Positions 27,844 to 36,152 of a stretch of 61,901 nt of DNA are shown one piece after another. Origin of the DNA: Treponema sp. Lineage in GTDB: Bacteria > Spirochaetota > Spirochaetia > Treponematales > Treponemataceae. Every line of letters begins with the position of its first letter. The stretch's first letter is position 1. Under the pieces are notes generated by a model. It saw only the letters and a program-made list of their open reading frames with translations, was not told where the DNA came from and did no database searches. A program made the translations under genes and the position numbers. The DNA is taken from the NCBI GenBank assembly GCA_017548565.1, contig JAFYZU010000008.1:1-61901 (forward strand). The letters are read 5' to 3'.

Positions 27844-27887
27844 TTAAATTATTTTGAAATTATTCTTAAATTATTTTGAAATTATTT
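27844..27887. repeat. Two tandem 22-bp AT-rich repeats
   Basis: TTAAATTATTTTGAAATTAT repeats at 27844 and 27866 with a 22-bp period, about two helix turns, just upstream of the argA promoter. It could be a regulator-binding pair, such as an ArgR-like site, or a simple repeat; no palindrome typical of ArgR is clear. Confidence 0.6.
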
Positions 27888-27974
27888 TACAATAATTTTC
27901 TTAACTGCTTTAATAATACCACATATTCTGTAATTGTCCACAAAAAAATAACCGGAAATCAATTTTTTTTTCAC

Positions 27975-28003
27975 TTGCACGGTATATTCATAAATATTAT
28001 ACT
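27975..28003 (+). promoter_or_regulatory. Promoter of argA, probably leaderless
   Basis: TTGCAC (27975-27980), 17-base spacer, TATACT (27998-28003), then 7 bases to the ATG at 28011. No Shine-Dalgarno. Confidence 0.5.
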
Positions 28004-28010
28004 TAAACTT

Positions 28011-29372
28011 ATGATTACAAACACCCCTAAAAAAGCACGCAGCATTCGAAGCGTAATCAGATATCTGCAGAAATTCAAGAATGCTCTTATTGTAATTTAT
28101 CTTGATGATAAAACAATTACATCACCTCTTTATTCTTCTCATATAAAAGACATTGCACTTCTGCATCAGAGCGGAATAAAAGTCATAATAATACCGGGTG
28201 CTCGATCAAGAATAGATCAGATCTTAAAAGAAGCAGGCATTTCCTGGTCATATAACGACAACATAAGAATCACTTCTTCGGATGCAATGCCTTTAATAAA
28301 AATGGCAGCCTTTGATGTTTCGAACACAATCATGACAAGTCTTGCAGCCCACAACATCACGGCAATTATCGGAAACTGGGTTCGCTCAAGAAGTAAAGGA
28401 ATCTTAAACGGCGTTGATTTTGGAACAGCCGGTGAAATTGATAAAATAGAAACGGAATCAATAAAAACTGTACTCAATGACGGATTCATTCCGATTTTTC
28501 CATGCATCGGATGGAATTCTGTCGGTCATCCCTACAATATTTCTTCGATTCATCTTGCACAGCAGGTTGCAGGAAGCCTTAAAGCCGATAAGCTCTTTTT
28601 TGTAATGCAGGACGGCGGAATCAGTTCTAAAAAATATATTTTTCCGGAAAATCAGGCCCTTTCTGAAAACGGGGACATTCCTGCCATGACGCTTGAAGAA
28701 ACGGATGAATTTCTCGAAAAAATCCACGATAAGACAATCACTCTTAATCCAGCAAATAACTCAAACAGCATTGATTCAGACATTCTTCTTTTAAAAACTG
28801 CAAAAGCTGCGTGTCTGAACGGAGTATCAAGAGTTCATATTGTTGACGGAAAACTGGACGGTGTACTTCCATGCGAAATCTTCAGTGATTTAGGTTCCGG
28901 TACAATGATTTATACGAGCAATTACGGAAAAATCAGGAAAAGCACACAACAGGACATTCCTACAATCCTTTCAATTATGCGGCCGTTTATCGAAAGCGGA
29001 AAACTGCTTGAACGGAATGAAGCTTCCATCTCTTCTGCCCTCGATGATTATGTTGTTTATGAAATTGACGGCGGAATACACGGTTGTGCAAGCCTTCACC
29101 TTTATGATGATAATCAGGCAGAAATTGCGGCAGTGGCAGTTGATGAAAGCTTCTCAAATATGGGAATCGGTGTAAAGCTTGTTGAATATCTTACCGCAGA
29201 AGCAAAAAACAAAAAGGCAAAATCAATTTTCATAATGACAACTCAGGCTTCGGACTGGTTTGAAAAGCTTGGTTTCTTCAAGGATTCAATTGAAACACTT
29301 CCTGAAGAAAGAAAATCAATCTGGACACCTGAAAGAAATTCTCAGCTTTACCGGAAAACAAAATGGAATTAA
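28011..29372 (+). CDS. argA: Amino-acid N-acetyltransferase (N-acetylglutamate synthase), kinase-GNAT fusion
   Basis: 453 residues from the ATG at 28011. An amino-acid-kinase fold (about 25-290, with GIKVIIIPGARSRIDQIL, NDGFIPIFPCIGWN and VSRVHIVDGKLDGVL) is followed by a GNAT domain (about 310-450, with EIAAVAVDESFSNMGIGVKL). This is the classical ArgA layout: N-acetylglutamate made from acetyl-CoA and glutamate, with arginine feedback through the kinase fold. The frame is open to 27876, but those 45 residues look non-coding and the promoter lies inside them. The esterase gene overlaps its 3' end. Confidence 0.9.
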   Translation: MITNTPKKARSIRSVIRYLQKFKNALIVIYLDDKTITSPLYSSHIKDIALLHQSGIKVIIIPGARSRIDQILKEAGISWSYNDNIRITSSDAMPLIKMAAFDVSNTIMTSLAAHNITAIIGNWVRSRSKGILNGVDFGTAGEIDKIETESIKTVLNDGFIPIFPCIGWNSVGHPYNISSIHLAQQVAGSLKADKLFFVMQDGGISSKKYIFPENQALSENGDIPAMTLEETDEFLEKIHDKTITLNPANNSNSIDSDILLLKTAKAACLNGVSRVHIVDGKLDGVLPCEIFSDLGSGTMIYTSNYGKIRKSTQQDIPTILSIMRPFIESGKLLERNEASISSALDDYVVYEIDGGIHGCASLHLYDDNQAEIAAVAVDESFSNMGIGVKLVEYLTAEAKNKKAKSIFIMTTQASDWFEKLGFFKDSIETLPEERKSIWTPERNSQLYRKTKWN

Positions 29373-30460
29373 CTTTTAATGACCTTAACTGGTACGGACG
29401 CTATACAGATTACAACAAAATCCGATATTTTAACTATTCTTTAAGCGGCTTCAGCTTTGTCTTTACCGGAAAAAAAGCAGAAATAACTGTTTTAAGCGAT
29501 GCAGATTCTTTCCCGGAAGAAAATCAGTGTGTTTTAGGAGTATATGTATCAACGGGGACAGACCTCACGTGGAAAAACCTTGCTCAAAAGCCGGCGGCTC
29601 GTTATCTGCTTACGAAAAATGAAACAAAAATCACACTTTTTGAATCTGATTGTGAAACAACAGCAGGAATTACAGTTTTTAAACTGAGTGAATGCGCTTT
29701 TGCATACGCAGGACTCAAAAACATTCAGATTGATGGTGTTTTAGAACAATCAGGTCCAGACCAATCTGGTCTGTCCCCGATGTCACGATTCTCCAAAAAG
29801 CTTGAATTCATCGGTGACAGTATAACCTGTGGCTATGGAATAGACGGAAAATGGGAAAAAGATACGTTTAATACCTGGCAGGAACGTCCAGATTCAGCAT
29901 ATTCGTTTTTAACTGCACGCAATCTTAACGCACAAATCTCGTGTGTTTCATGGAGCGGTATTGGAATTACATCAAATTACGTAGATCCGGAAACAGTAAA
30001 TCTTCCTGACACACATCTTTTAATGCCTGCTTTATGGCCGTATACCGACAAAAATCTTTCGCAGAAATTCAACCTTGAACCGGAAGTCTGGGATGAATCA
30101 AAATATTCACCTGATATAATCATTGTTCACCTTGGAACAAACGATTTAAGCTGGGTGCGAAATATTGAAGAACGACGCTTGAATTTTGAAAGCTGCTACC
30201 GTCAGTTTCTTGAAGCAATTCACAGAAGAAGCCCGAAGGCAAAAATAATCTGCTGTCTTGGAGCAATGGGGACAGACCTCAATGAAACAATTCACCATGC
30301 AGTTGAGCTTTTTAAGAAAGATTTTAAATCTGTTGTCTGTAAAACAGTGGATTTTCCGCTTCAGAGGGATGAAGACGGGATTGGCGCAGACTGGCATCCT
30401 TCTGCAGAAACCCACCGTAAAATGGCAGCGATTCTGACAGAAGAATTAAAAAAGCTTTAA
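29363..30460 (+). CDS. SGNH-fold acetyl esterase, CE2-like
   Basis: 365 residues. An N-terminal beta-sandwich (about 1-130) precedes an SGNH hydrolase: nucleophile S153 (FIGDSITCGYG), VHLGTNDLSW (block III), and DWHPSAETH near the C-terminus. This two-domain layout is that of carbohydrate esterase family 2, which removes acetyl groups from xylan or other glycans. No signal peptide is visible. It overlaps argA by 10 bases, in another frame, so it is translated with argA, an odd metabolic pairing. Confidence 0.85.
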   Translation: MELTFNDLNWYGRYTDYNKIRYFNYSLSGFSFVFTGKKAEITVLSDADSFPEENQCVLGVYVSTGTDLTWKNLAQKPAARYLLTKNETKITLFESDCETTAGITVFKLSECAFAYAGLKNIQIDGVLEQSGPDQSGLSPMSRFSKKLEFIGDSITCGYGIDGKWEKDTFNTWQERPDSAYSFLTARNLNAQISCVSWSGIGITSNYVDPETVNLPDTHLLMPALWPYTDKNLSQKFNLEPEVWDESKYSPDIIIVHLGTNDLSWVRNIEERRLNFESCYRQFLEAIHRRSPKAKIICCLGAMGTDLNETIHHAVELFKKDFKSVVCKTVDFPLQRDEDGIGADWHPSAETHRKMAAILTEELKKL

Positions 30461-30469
30461 GCCGATTGA

Positions 30470-31333
30470 TTAGAAATGAGCCCTGACTCCGATTCCGAAG
30501 CCATTTGAACGCATCTGCTCAAATCCATCCTGAACATATTCCCACGCAGCATATAATTCAAAGCGGTCCATCATATAGCCGACCATAAGACATGAATTCA
30601 TGAGAAGTTCATCGGAAATTGTATCATCGCTCGAATAATATATATTTTTCGGAGTGCCTGAAAAACTATATCTCCATTCAAGATGAAGAGGACTTATCGG
30701 ATATGAACGAAGGATTGTTTCAAAGCTGAAGGAATCATATTTATTTCGTCCATACATATGAAGCCAGTCCATATTAAACCCAAAACTTATCGGATCCCAC
30801 TGGAAACACCAGATCTGTGCTCCAAGCTTGAACATTCCCTGGGCATTTTCCATTGATCCAAGATTCTGTTCACTGCTGTGAAGGTCGTTCGTAAACATCA
30901 GGTTTTCAAAATTAATGCCTGCGAACTTAAAACATATAAGTTCTGCACGTGTTCTGTTACCGATCAATCCGCTTGCAGGAAACATGAACAATGACGTATC
31001 AAGAAGAAGGCTGTAAAATTTTCCGTCTGTAACAGTATCATAATCATTTATGACAAAACCGCCGCCGTTTGCATAAGGATAATCTTCAAAGGTTACTCCG
31101 ACACCATTTGCAATCATTAACGAACAGCAGATATCAAGAAGCGCATCCATACATGATTCTTCAATCGATGAATCTCCGCATGATGTCGAACTGCCTGAAG
31201 ATGTAGTTTTACGTGACGTAGTTTTAGTTGTCGTAGTCTTCGGTAATTTTGAAGACGGTTTTTTAGGTGCCGCTGCACATAAGCCTGAAATCAAAAAACT
31301 TGAAACAAGCAAAACTAATATTATCTTTTTCAT
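30470..31333 (-). CDS. Exported outer-membrane-barrel-like protein
   Basis: 287 residues from the ATG at 31333. A signal peptide (KKIILVLLVSSFLISGLCAA) is followed by a low-complexity K/T/S stretch (about 25-50), a Cys-containing helical segment, and then alternating strands with many aromatics, ending in GIGVRAHF. A terminal Phe is typical of barrel proteins inserted by BamA. Function unknown. The frame is open to an ATG at 31342, but 31333 sits 7 bases after a -10 box and gives a normal signal peptide. Confidence 0.7.
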   Translation of the reverse strand: MKKIILVLLVSSFLISGLCAAAPKKPSSKLPKTTTTKTTSRKTTSSGSSTSCGDSSIEESCMDALLDICCSLMIANGVGVTFEDYPYANGGGFVINDYDTVTDGKFYSLLLDTSLFMFPASGLIGNRTRAELICFKFAGINFENLMFTNDLHSSEQNLGSMENAQGMFKLGAQIWCFQWDPISFGFNMDWLHMYGRNKYDSFSFETILRSYPISPLHLEWRYSFSGTPKNIYYSSDDTISDELLMNSCLMVGYMMDRFELYAAWEYVQDGFEQMRSNGFGIGVRAHF

Positions 31334-31340
31334 ACCTATC

Positions 31341-31369
31341 ATTCTAGCATTTTTTCAGAGTTTTTTAAA
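31341..31369 (-). promoter_or_regulatory. Promoter of the barrel-like protein, probably leaderless
   Basis: TTTAAA (31369-31364), 17-base spacer, TAGAAT (31346-31341), then 7 bases to the ATG at 31333. No Shine-Dalgarno. Confidence 0.5.
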
Positions 31370-31397
31370 CTAAGAATTTTCTTATACGAACCGGATA

Positions 31398-31715
31398 CTA
31401 TGCTGTCTTGAGCCTGCAGTTTTCACATGGATTTTCCTCACACTGCTTTTTATCAGATATACAGACTTCAACATTCCTTACGCAGATTATATCTTCAATG
31501 CTTACATTAAACATTCTTGCAAGTATCATCAGATTATCAACCGTAGGAACATTTCTTCCCTGCTCCCATGCATATATAGCCTGTGGAAAATCAAATCCAA
31601 ACATCTGCTGCATGTCTTTTATAGAGTAACTGCTTCTTTTTCTCAATTCTTTGATTTTGCTGCCGGTTGCCTGTAAATCTATGACCGGTCTTATAAAAGT
31701 TCTATTTCCTTCCAT
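31398..31715 (-). CDS. XRE-type HTH regulator with Cys-rich tail
   Basis: 105 residues: an N-terminal extension, a Cro/CI-type HTH (about 18-75, GSKIKELRKRSSYSIKDMQ and DNLMILARMFNVSIEDII) and a tail with five cysteines, including CEENPCENC. The tail could bind a metal or sense redox state; that is inference. GGGAG precedes the ATG. The start overlaps the upstream 64-residue gene by 25 bases, so the two probably form an operon. Confidence 0.82.
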   Translation of the reverse strand: MEGNRTFIRPVIDLQATGSKIKELRKRSSYSIKDMQQMFGFDFPQAIYAWEQGRNVPTVDNLMILARMFNVSIEDIICVRNVEVCISDKKQCEENPCENCRLKTA

Positions 31716-31885
31716 TGGTTTTTTCTCCCTGTTATGTTGACAAAAATTTCATCTCCCTTATGCATCTGTAAATGATGGTTATGATGCACCGGATTATCTG
31801 CAAAAATAAAAGTATGACGCACTGTTCGAACTTTTAATGATGCTGAAACTGAATTAATGAAATTAAAAATGCCATTTGTGAACAT
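31691..31885 (-). CDS. Small protein of unknown function, 64 aa
   Basis: I start at the ATG at 31885, since AGGAGG lies 5 bases upstream, a far better site than anything earlier in the frame. The protein is basic and beta-rich (VRTVRHTFIFAD), with a His cluster HHNHH and GDEIFVNITGRKNQWKEIE. It overlaps the XRE regulator gene by 25 bases. I recognise no family. The small-protein-plus-regulator layout recalls TA or signalling pairs, but nothing in the sequence proves that. Confidence 0.55.
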   Translation of the reverse strand: MFTNGIFNFINSVSASLKVRTVRHTFIFADNPVHHNHHLQMHKGDEIFVNITGRKNQWKEIELL

Positions 31886-32029
31886 AACGTCCTCCTTTAT
31901 TTTTCTCAGATACTGCATGACACAGCATGAATTTCTGTCCATTGAAAAACCAATGAACTGTTTTAATAAACTATCACTTTTATAAAAAAATGTCACCTGT
32001 ATTTTTTAAACTTGTAGTTTAAAAATAAA

Positions 32030-32064
32030 AAAATCCCGGTAACCGAAAAATATCAGTACCGGGA
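32030..32064 (-). terminator. Intrinsic terminator after the Zn-tail membrane protein
   Basis: TCCCGGTA (32034-32041) pairs perfectly with TACCGGGA (32057-32064). On the minus strand a run of seven T residues follows. Confidence 0.85.
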
Positions 32065-32098
32065 ATTTCAGATTTAATTATATATAAATCTTTATTAA

Positions 32099-32854
32099 CT
32101 ATTCATTAACTGCGGCTGCAGCTTCCTGAGCGGCTTCAAGAAGTTCAGGCTGCTCCTGTTCAAAACGTTTTTCACAGAACTTACAGATAGTTCCCTTTCC
32201 GTTATCCATAGCTTCCTGAGCAGTTCCTGTATAAAGAACTTCAGTTTCCTTTTTCTGAAGAGACTGACAGTCATCATAAATATGGAATTTCTTACCATGC
32301 TCTGTCCAGTAAACAACCTGTCCGGCATTTGCAGCGGCAAGAGCTTCTGCAGAAATAGGATTCCAGTCATAGCTTGCAAGACCTGAAATTACAAGGAAAA
32401 TACCTGCAACAGCTGTACCTATAATCTTTGTTTTTTTATCTGCTTCTTTATTTGTAAGGAGAAGAATAATGAACGGTATGAATGCGATTGCAGCAACAAT
32501 AACTCCCATGTTGTTCCACAGCCAGAACTTAAATGCATTTTTCTGAGAAGCAGGATCAATATGGTTTGCTTTTTTCCATAACTGAGAACCGATGATTACG
32601 AAAATCAAATCAAGTACAAGAGCACCGATTGCCTTATAAAGCGGCTGAATTTTTGGAAGGATTGCAATTTTATCAAAAATAAAAGCAATTGCAAGAACTT
32701 CAAATACTAGTGCAAGAATCCAGAGGATTACTGCTCCGACGCGAAGACCTGTAGCGTTACCTGATTTTGCAGCAACTGCACCAGGACGTGGTCTGTTTGT
32801 TACTGTTTCGCCTGTTGAAGCGGATACAATTTTATGTGTTTTCTTTTCTGCCAT
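32099..32854 (-). CDS. Membrane protein with C-terminal Cys/His (Ada-like) motif
   Basis: 251 residues: a basic N-terminus, about four membrane helices (about 35-165), and a soluble tail. The tail carries VVYWTEHGKKFHIYDDCQSL, then a GTAQEA stretch and CKFC. The H...C...C..C spacing matches a small metal-binding module found in many bacterial proteins with a YHxxxxC...CxxC pattern, which resembles the Ada N-terminal zinc site. The end is Ala/Glu-rich. Function is unknown. AGGAG precedes the ATG; a terminator follows. Confidence 0.7.
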   Translation of the reverse strand: MAEKKTHKIVSASTGETVTNRPRPGAVAAKSGNATGLRVGAVILWILALVFEVLAIAFIFDKIAILPKIQPLYKAIGALVLDLIFVIIGSQLWKKANHIDPASQKNAFKFWLWNNMGVIVAAIAFIPFIILLLTNKEADKKTKIIGTAVAGIFLVISGLASYDWNPISAEALAAANAGQVVYWTEHGKKFHIYDDCQSLQKKETEVLYTGTAQEAMDNGKGTICKFCEKRFEQEQPELLEAAQEAAAAVNE

Positions 32855-32967
32855 AATAAACTCCTATGGGCTATAATATTATATTCATTTTATCAGATAT
32901 CCAGTAGAAAATAAAGTAATTTTTTTCTATACTTAAAACGAAATTATTTTTCAAGGAGTAAACTATA

Positions 32968-33375
32968 ATGAAAAAACTTATAGCACTTTTATTTGTCCTT
33001 TCAGCATTTATGATGGGAATTACAGCTCAATCTGATAGCAGCTATGCACCGGAAGATCTTTTACAGCAGATTGTTGAAATTACACAGCCACAGCTTCCAA
33101 CAACATTCGATAATGATGACGGAAAGGTTGTTCTTTTTGGTGTTGAGGCACAGAAAAAGACTATCACTTATTCTTATGCATTTGGTGTAAAAAGTGATAA
33201 ATCTAAAACAATGGATTATTACAATGCAATGAAACCTGCACATATCGAAGGATTAAAAGCAGATCCGACTATCGTAAATCTTCTGAATAACGGTGCAATT
33301 TTCGTTTACAGATATTACGGATTCGATGGAAAAATTGTTGTAGAAATTAAAATTTCCAAAAAAGATATCCAGTAA
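32968..33375 (+). CDS. Small secreted protein, unknown
   Basis: 135 residues with a clear signal peptide (KKLIALLFVLSAFMMGITAQ, cleavage after about 21). The mature part is about 114 residues of mixed alpha/beta with no motif I know. AAGGAG lies upstream of the ATG and the gene is monocistronic. It converges with the YkgJ-type gene, leaving 16 bases between the stops. Confidence 0.65.
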   Translation: MKKLIALLFVLSAFMMGITAQSDSSYAPEDLLQQIVEITQPQLPTTFDNDDGKVVLFGVEAQKKTITYSYAFGVKSDKSKTMDYYNAMKPAHIEGLKADPTIVNLLNNGAIFVYRYYGFDGKIVVEIKISKKDIQ

Positions 33376-33391
33376 TAACTGACAATAAGTT

Positions 33392-33862
33392 TCAGGCCTT
33401 GTTCAATTCTTCCTGAATCAAGGCTTCAACTTCATTTTTTTTAAGCGGGGTGTTCTGAACATACCCGCTTTTATTTTTTTCAATTTCTTCCTTTAACCAG
33501 AGCTTTCCTTTATTCATTCCAGGACAATCATGTGCACATTCATCCCAGGTCTGTTTATCTTTTAACATCCATGCCCAGAACGGATATGTTGAACACTGTA
33601 CTGGTCTTGCTTCATACGCAGAACAGCCGTTTTCCCAGAGAATGCAGTCATAATTTCTTTTTTCGAGAAGTGCCAGAACCTTTTCGCCGTAATAATAGTC
33701 AGCCCAGCGGCAGTATTTTTCTACGAATTCCTTTACCGAAAGATTAAAAAATCCCCTCAATGCGTCAAGATCTCTCTTCGAAAGATAAACAAATCCCGGA
33801 GAATGCCCGCAGCAAAATGAACATCTCTGACATTCAAAATTCAATCCATTTTCATAAAACAT
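33392..33862 (-). CDS. YkgJ-family cysteine cluster protein
   Basis: 156 residues with the CxxC...CC zinc/iron-cluster pattern of YkgJ (CxxCxxCC family): FECQRCSFCCGHSPGFVYLS at the start, then CILWENGCSAYEARPVQC with STYPFW, and CAHDCPGMNKG. The family is widespread; its role is unsettled (metal or Fe-S binding). The ATG at 33862 is the last base of the preceding SGNH gene's stop, so translation is coupled. Confidence 0.9.
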   Translation of the reverse strand: MFYENGLNFECQRCSFCCGHSPGFVYLSKRDLDALRGFFNLSVKEFVEKYCRWADYYYGEKVLALLEKRNYDCILWENGCSAYEARPVQCSTYPFWAWMLKDKQTWDECAHDCPGMNKGKLWLKEEIEKNKSGYVQNTPLKKNEVEALIQEELNKA

Positions 33863-35082
33863 CAGTCTGCATATCCTGTCATCAAAATTGTAAAGCCCTT
33901 TCCTTTTTCCGGTTTTATTTCTACCGTATGATTTTCTACTGTCTCTTCATCAATAAGAACCTTAAACAACGCATTATTCCACGAGCCGGCAGGCTGTCCG
34001 TCTATTGTTCCCCATAATGCGCCGTCAACATAAACACTTGCCATTCCGAATTTTTCAGTTTCCTTTGCACTCTGACATTTATAGACAATAATAAAAGAAC
34101 TGCAGTTAAGAGTCACCTTAAAGCTTTTTCCTTCACTGACCGAAGGACAATACCAGTTTCCCCTGAATGCAATATCATTCGTCTTGAATAATTTCTGGCA
34201 TTTATAATCTGTCTGCGTAAAATCACCTTTAACGATGCGTGGATCGTCATTAGAAAGCATTTTCATTTTTATAAAATTTTTATCGTTTTCTATAAGACAT
34301 TTTGCAGGCAATGTATATCTTTCATCATAATTTGAACAATAGGTTTTCCAGCAAAGATTCAACAGACAGTCTGCCATAAACTTATGTCCGCTGTCGGAAG
34401 GATGAATGTAATCATAATAAAACTGGGATTTCGTAAAATATCCTTTTGAAACTGCAAGATTTACCGCATCCATTATGCTTACCTGCGGAATCTGATAATA
34501 ATCGGCAATCTCTTCCATCTGCTGCTGGACATTGCCTTTATCATAAGCAGAATAAACTGCAATTACAGCCGTGTAAGAATTTGCAGAAAGAGCATTCCTT
34601 ACAATCGCTTCAAACGCCCTCTCATAATTCTTTCCTTTCCCGTCATTAACTGCAAATTCAACGATAAGTAAATCAGGTGCTTTCGTGCTTACTTTAATAA
34701 CATCCCTTTCATATCTTATCATGCCAAGGACAGATGGTGTCCCGCGAAGGCCTGCTCCGTTAAAATATAGATTGCTTCCGCCGTCCTGCGAATATCTTTT
34801 TAATCCCCTGAAAAACTGATACGCATATCCATTCTTGAAATCACCGGCACCTTCGCCCTCTGTAATAGAACCACCGATTGCCGCTACCCGAACCTCTTCA
34901 CCGGCTGCTATTTTTTCAAGCACTTTTTTAAGACGATAATTATTTCCTCTGCTTACGAGAGATTCTTTATAAAGTTCGGAACGTTCCTTTTCTGAAAGCG
35001 ATATTGCTTTTAACTCAAACCTGCATCCGAAAAAAATAAGAAAAAAGATAAAAAAGTTAAAAACAAAAAGATTCTTTTTCAT
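33862..35082 (-). CDS. Lipoprotein SGNH/GDSL-type esterase
   Basis: 406 residues. The N-terminus has a hydrophobic stretch ending FFGC, with C20 a possible lipobox Cys. The SGNH blocks are AAIGGSITEGEGAG (S72), EFAVNDGKGK (block III) and YDYIHPSDSGH (catalytic Asp-His). The C-terminal ~130 residues look like a beta-sandwich, possibly carbohydrate-binding. Probably deacylates a glycan at the cell surface. An A/T-rich inverted repeat surrounds its start codon (arms about 35067-35079 and 35097-35110). YkgJ overlaps its end by one base. Confidence 0.82.
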   Translation of the reverse strand: MKKNLFVFNFFIFFLIFFGCRFELKAISLSEKERSELYKESLVSRGNNYRLKKVLEKIAAGEEVRVAAIGGSITEGEGAGDFKNGYAYQFFRGLKRYSQDGGSNLYFNGAGLRGTPSVLGMIRYERDVIKVSTKAPDLLIVEFAVNDGKGKNYERAFEAIVRNALSANSYTAVIAVYSAYDKGNVQQQMEEIADYYQIPQVSIMDAVNLAVSKGYFTKSQFYYDYIHPSDSGHKFMADCLLNLCWKTYCSNYDERYTLPAKCLIENDKNFIKMKMLSNDDPRIVKGDFTQTDYKCQKLFKTNDIAFRGNWYCPSVSEGKSFKVTLNCSSFIIVYKCQSAKETEKFGMASVYVDGALWGTIDGQPAGSWNNALFKVLIDEETVENHTVEIKPEKGKGFTILMTGYAD

Positions 35083-35138
35083 TATTATAATCTAACAAAA
35101 AAGAATCTTTATGCCAAGAAAAAGATATTCTCTCTCCG

Positions 35139-35184
35139 GTTGTCTAATTCAAATATAAAAATACACTTTTTTAATTTAGACAAC
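35139..35184. repeat. Inverted repeat in the 318-bp gap before the HTH membrane gene
   Basis: GTTGTCTAA (35139-35147) and TTAGACAAC (35176-35184) are perfect inverted repeats 28 bases apart, in the gap between two divergent genes. They could be an operator pair or a loose hairpin. Elsewhere in 35083-35400 I see only the promoter at 35366-35394 and a short tRNA-like scrap at about 35306-35345. Confidence 0.45.
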
Positions 35185-35365
35185 TCTCAGAATGTCCTCA
35201 AATTAAACGACAGATCAATCTATGTTTCTGTATATAATATCCAGTTGATATTTTCTTTTTATAGTAATTCTTCAAATAAATCAAGAAAAATGCAGTTAAA
35301 TAAGGCGGTTTGAACCCAAAGGACCACTGAATTACACCAAGGTATAACGAAAAAGCTTATATTTC

Positions 35366-35394
35366 TTTACTTTTGAAACGTTTAACCTTATAAT
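35366..35394 (+). promoter_or_regulatory. Promoter of the first membrane HTH gene, probably leaderless
   Basis: TTTACT (35366-35371), 17-base spacer, perfect TATAAT (35389-35394), then ATCATT and the ATG at 35401. No Shine-Dalgarno. Confidence 0.65.
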
Positions 35395-35400
35395 ATCATT

Positions 35401-36150
35401 ATGAAAAGTGATGATATCATCGAAAGTCTATTGATTAAACGCATCCTGATCTGTATCTGCTTTGCCGTTTTTTTATTCTACATCATACAATCAATCCTTC
35501 ATAACAATTATTTCTGGGTATACGTCAATCTTGCAGGCATTGTTTTTTCAGTTCTTCTTTTCATTTTTCCGCGAAATCTCTGTTATCTTGCACTTCTCGG
35601 TTTCTATTACGGGTGTATTGTACTTATATTCTTCCCGGAAGAACACGGAGCCATCGCTTTTTTTGCAATAGGAATTCTTGCCTTCTGCATTCAGGGCTTT
35701 TATCATAATCATACGCTGTTAAAAATCATTCTTACGATTCTGCTTTATTTTGCCTGCATCGCTACAGAAATAAGATTCGGTTTTCAGGCTTTCCGGCCAA
35801 TGCTCTTGAAAAAACTGATTTACTCAGCGGTTTTTGTCATCATCTTTTTTCTGGTTTATGCTTATGTTTCGCAGCTGATGGATCTCCATCCCAAGAAAAC
35901 GCTCGACCTTTGTTCTGCAGGTTTAACCGATGAAGAACTGATAATATTCTATCTTCTTTCAAATAATTATAAATTTGATTATATCTCGAAAAAACTCAAT
36001 ATTTCCAATTCAACAATCAAAAGACGATGCAAAGAGATTTATAATTTTCTTGGCGTTCAGGACATTATATGTTTTCATGGAAAAGTCGGCCGTATGAACG
36101 TCATCTATCCCGAATACATCAAAAAAGAAATCAAAAAGCTTGAACTCTAG
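35401..36150 (+). CDS. Membrane-embedded regulator with C-terminal LuxR-like HTH
   Basis: 249 residues. Six or so hydrophobic helices fill about 10-160. The cytoplasmic C-terminus (about 170-249) has a LuxR/GerE-like HTH: SAGLTDEELIIFYLLSNNYK, then the recognition region YISKKLNISNSTIKRRCKEI. It belongs with the protein at 38304-39047, which has the same size and layout. Such one-component membrane regulators read a membrane signal and bind DNA directly. It ends 2 bases from the stop of the convergent pyrK-pyrD gene. Confidence 0.75.
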   Translation: MKSDDIIESLLIKRILICICFAVFLFYIIQSILHNNYFWVYVNLAGIVFSVLLFIFPRNLCYLALLGFYYGCIVLIFFPEEHGAIAFFAIGILAFCIQGFYHNHTLLKIILTILLYFACIATEIRFGFQAFRPMLLKKLIYSAVFVIIFFLVYAYVSQLMDLHPKKTLDLCSAGLTDEELIIFYLLSNNYKFDYISKKLNISNSTIKRRCKEIYNFLGVQDIICFHGKVGRMNVIYPEYIKKEIKKLEL

Positions 36151-36152
36151 AA

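Noticed and set aside
27876..28010. 45-residue extension of argA
   Set aside because: It covers the promoter and tandem repeats, reads as AT-driven Phe/Asn/Ile-rich sequence, and is not part of the ArgA family.
35083..35089. TATAAT one base before the start of the SGNH lipoprotein gene
   Set aside because: Too close to the ATG to act as a -10 for a translatable message; not counted in the leaderless set.
35306..35345. tRNA-like fragment (minus strand, D-arm-like and T-arm-like pieces)
   Set aside because: No anticodon arm or acceptor stem can be formed; at best a decayed scrap or chance.
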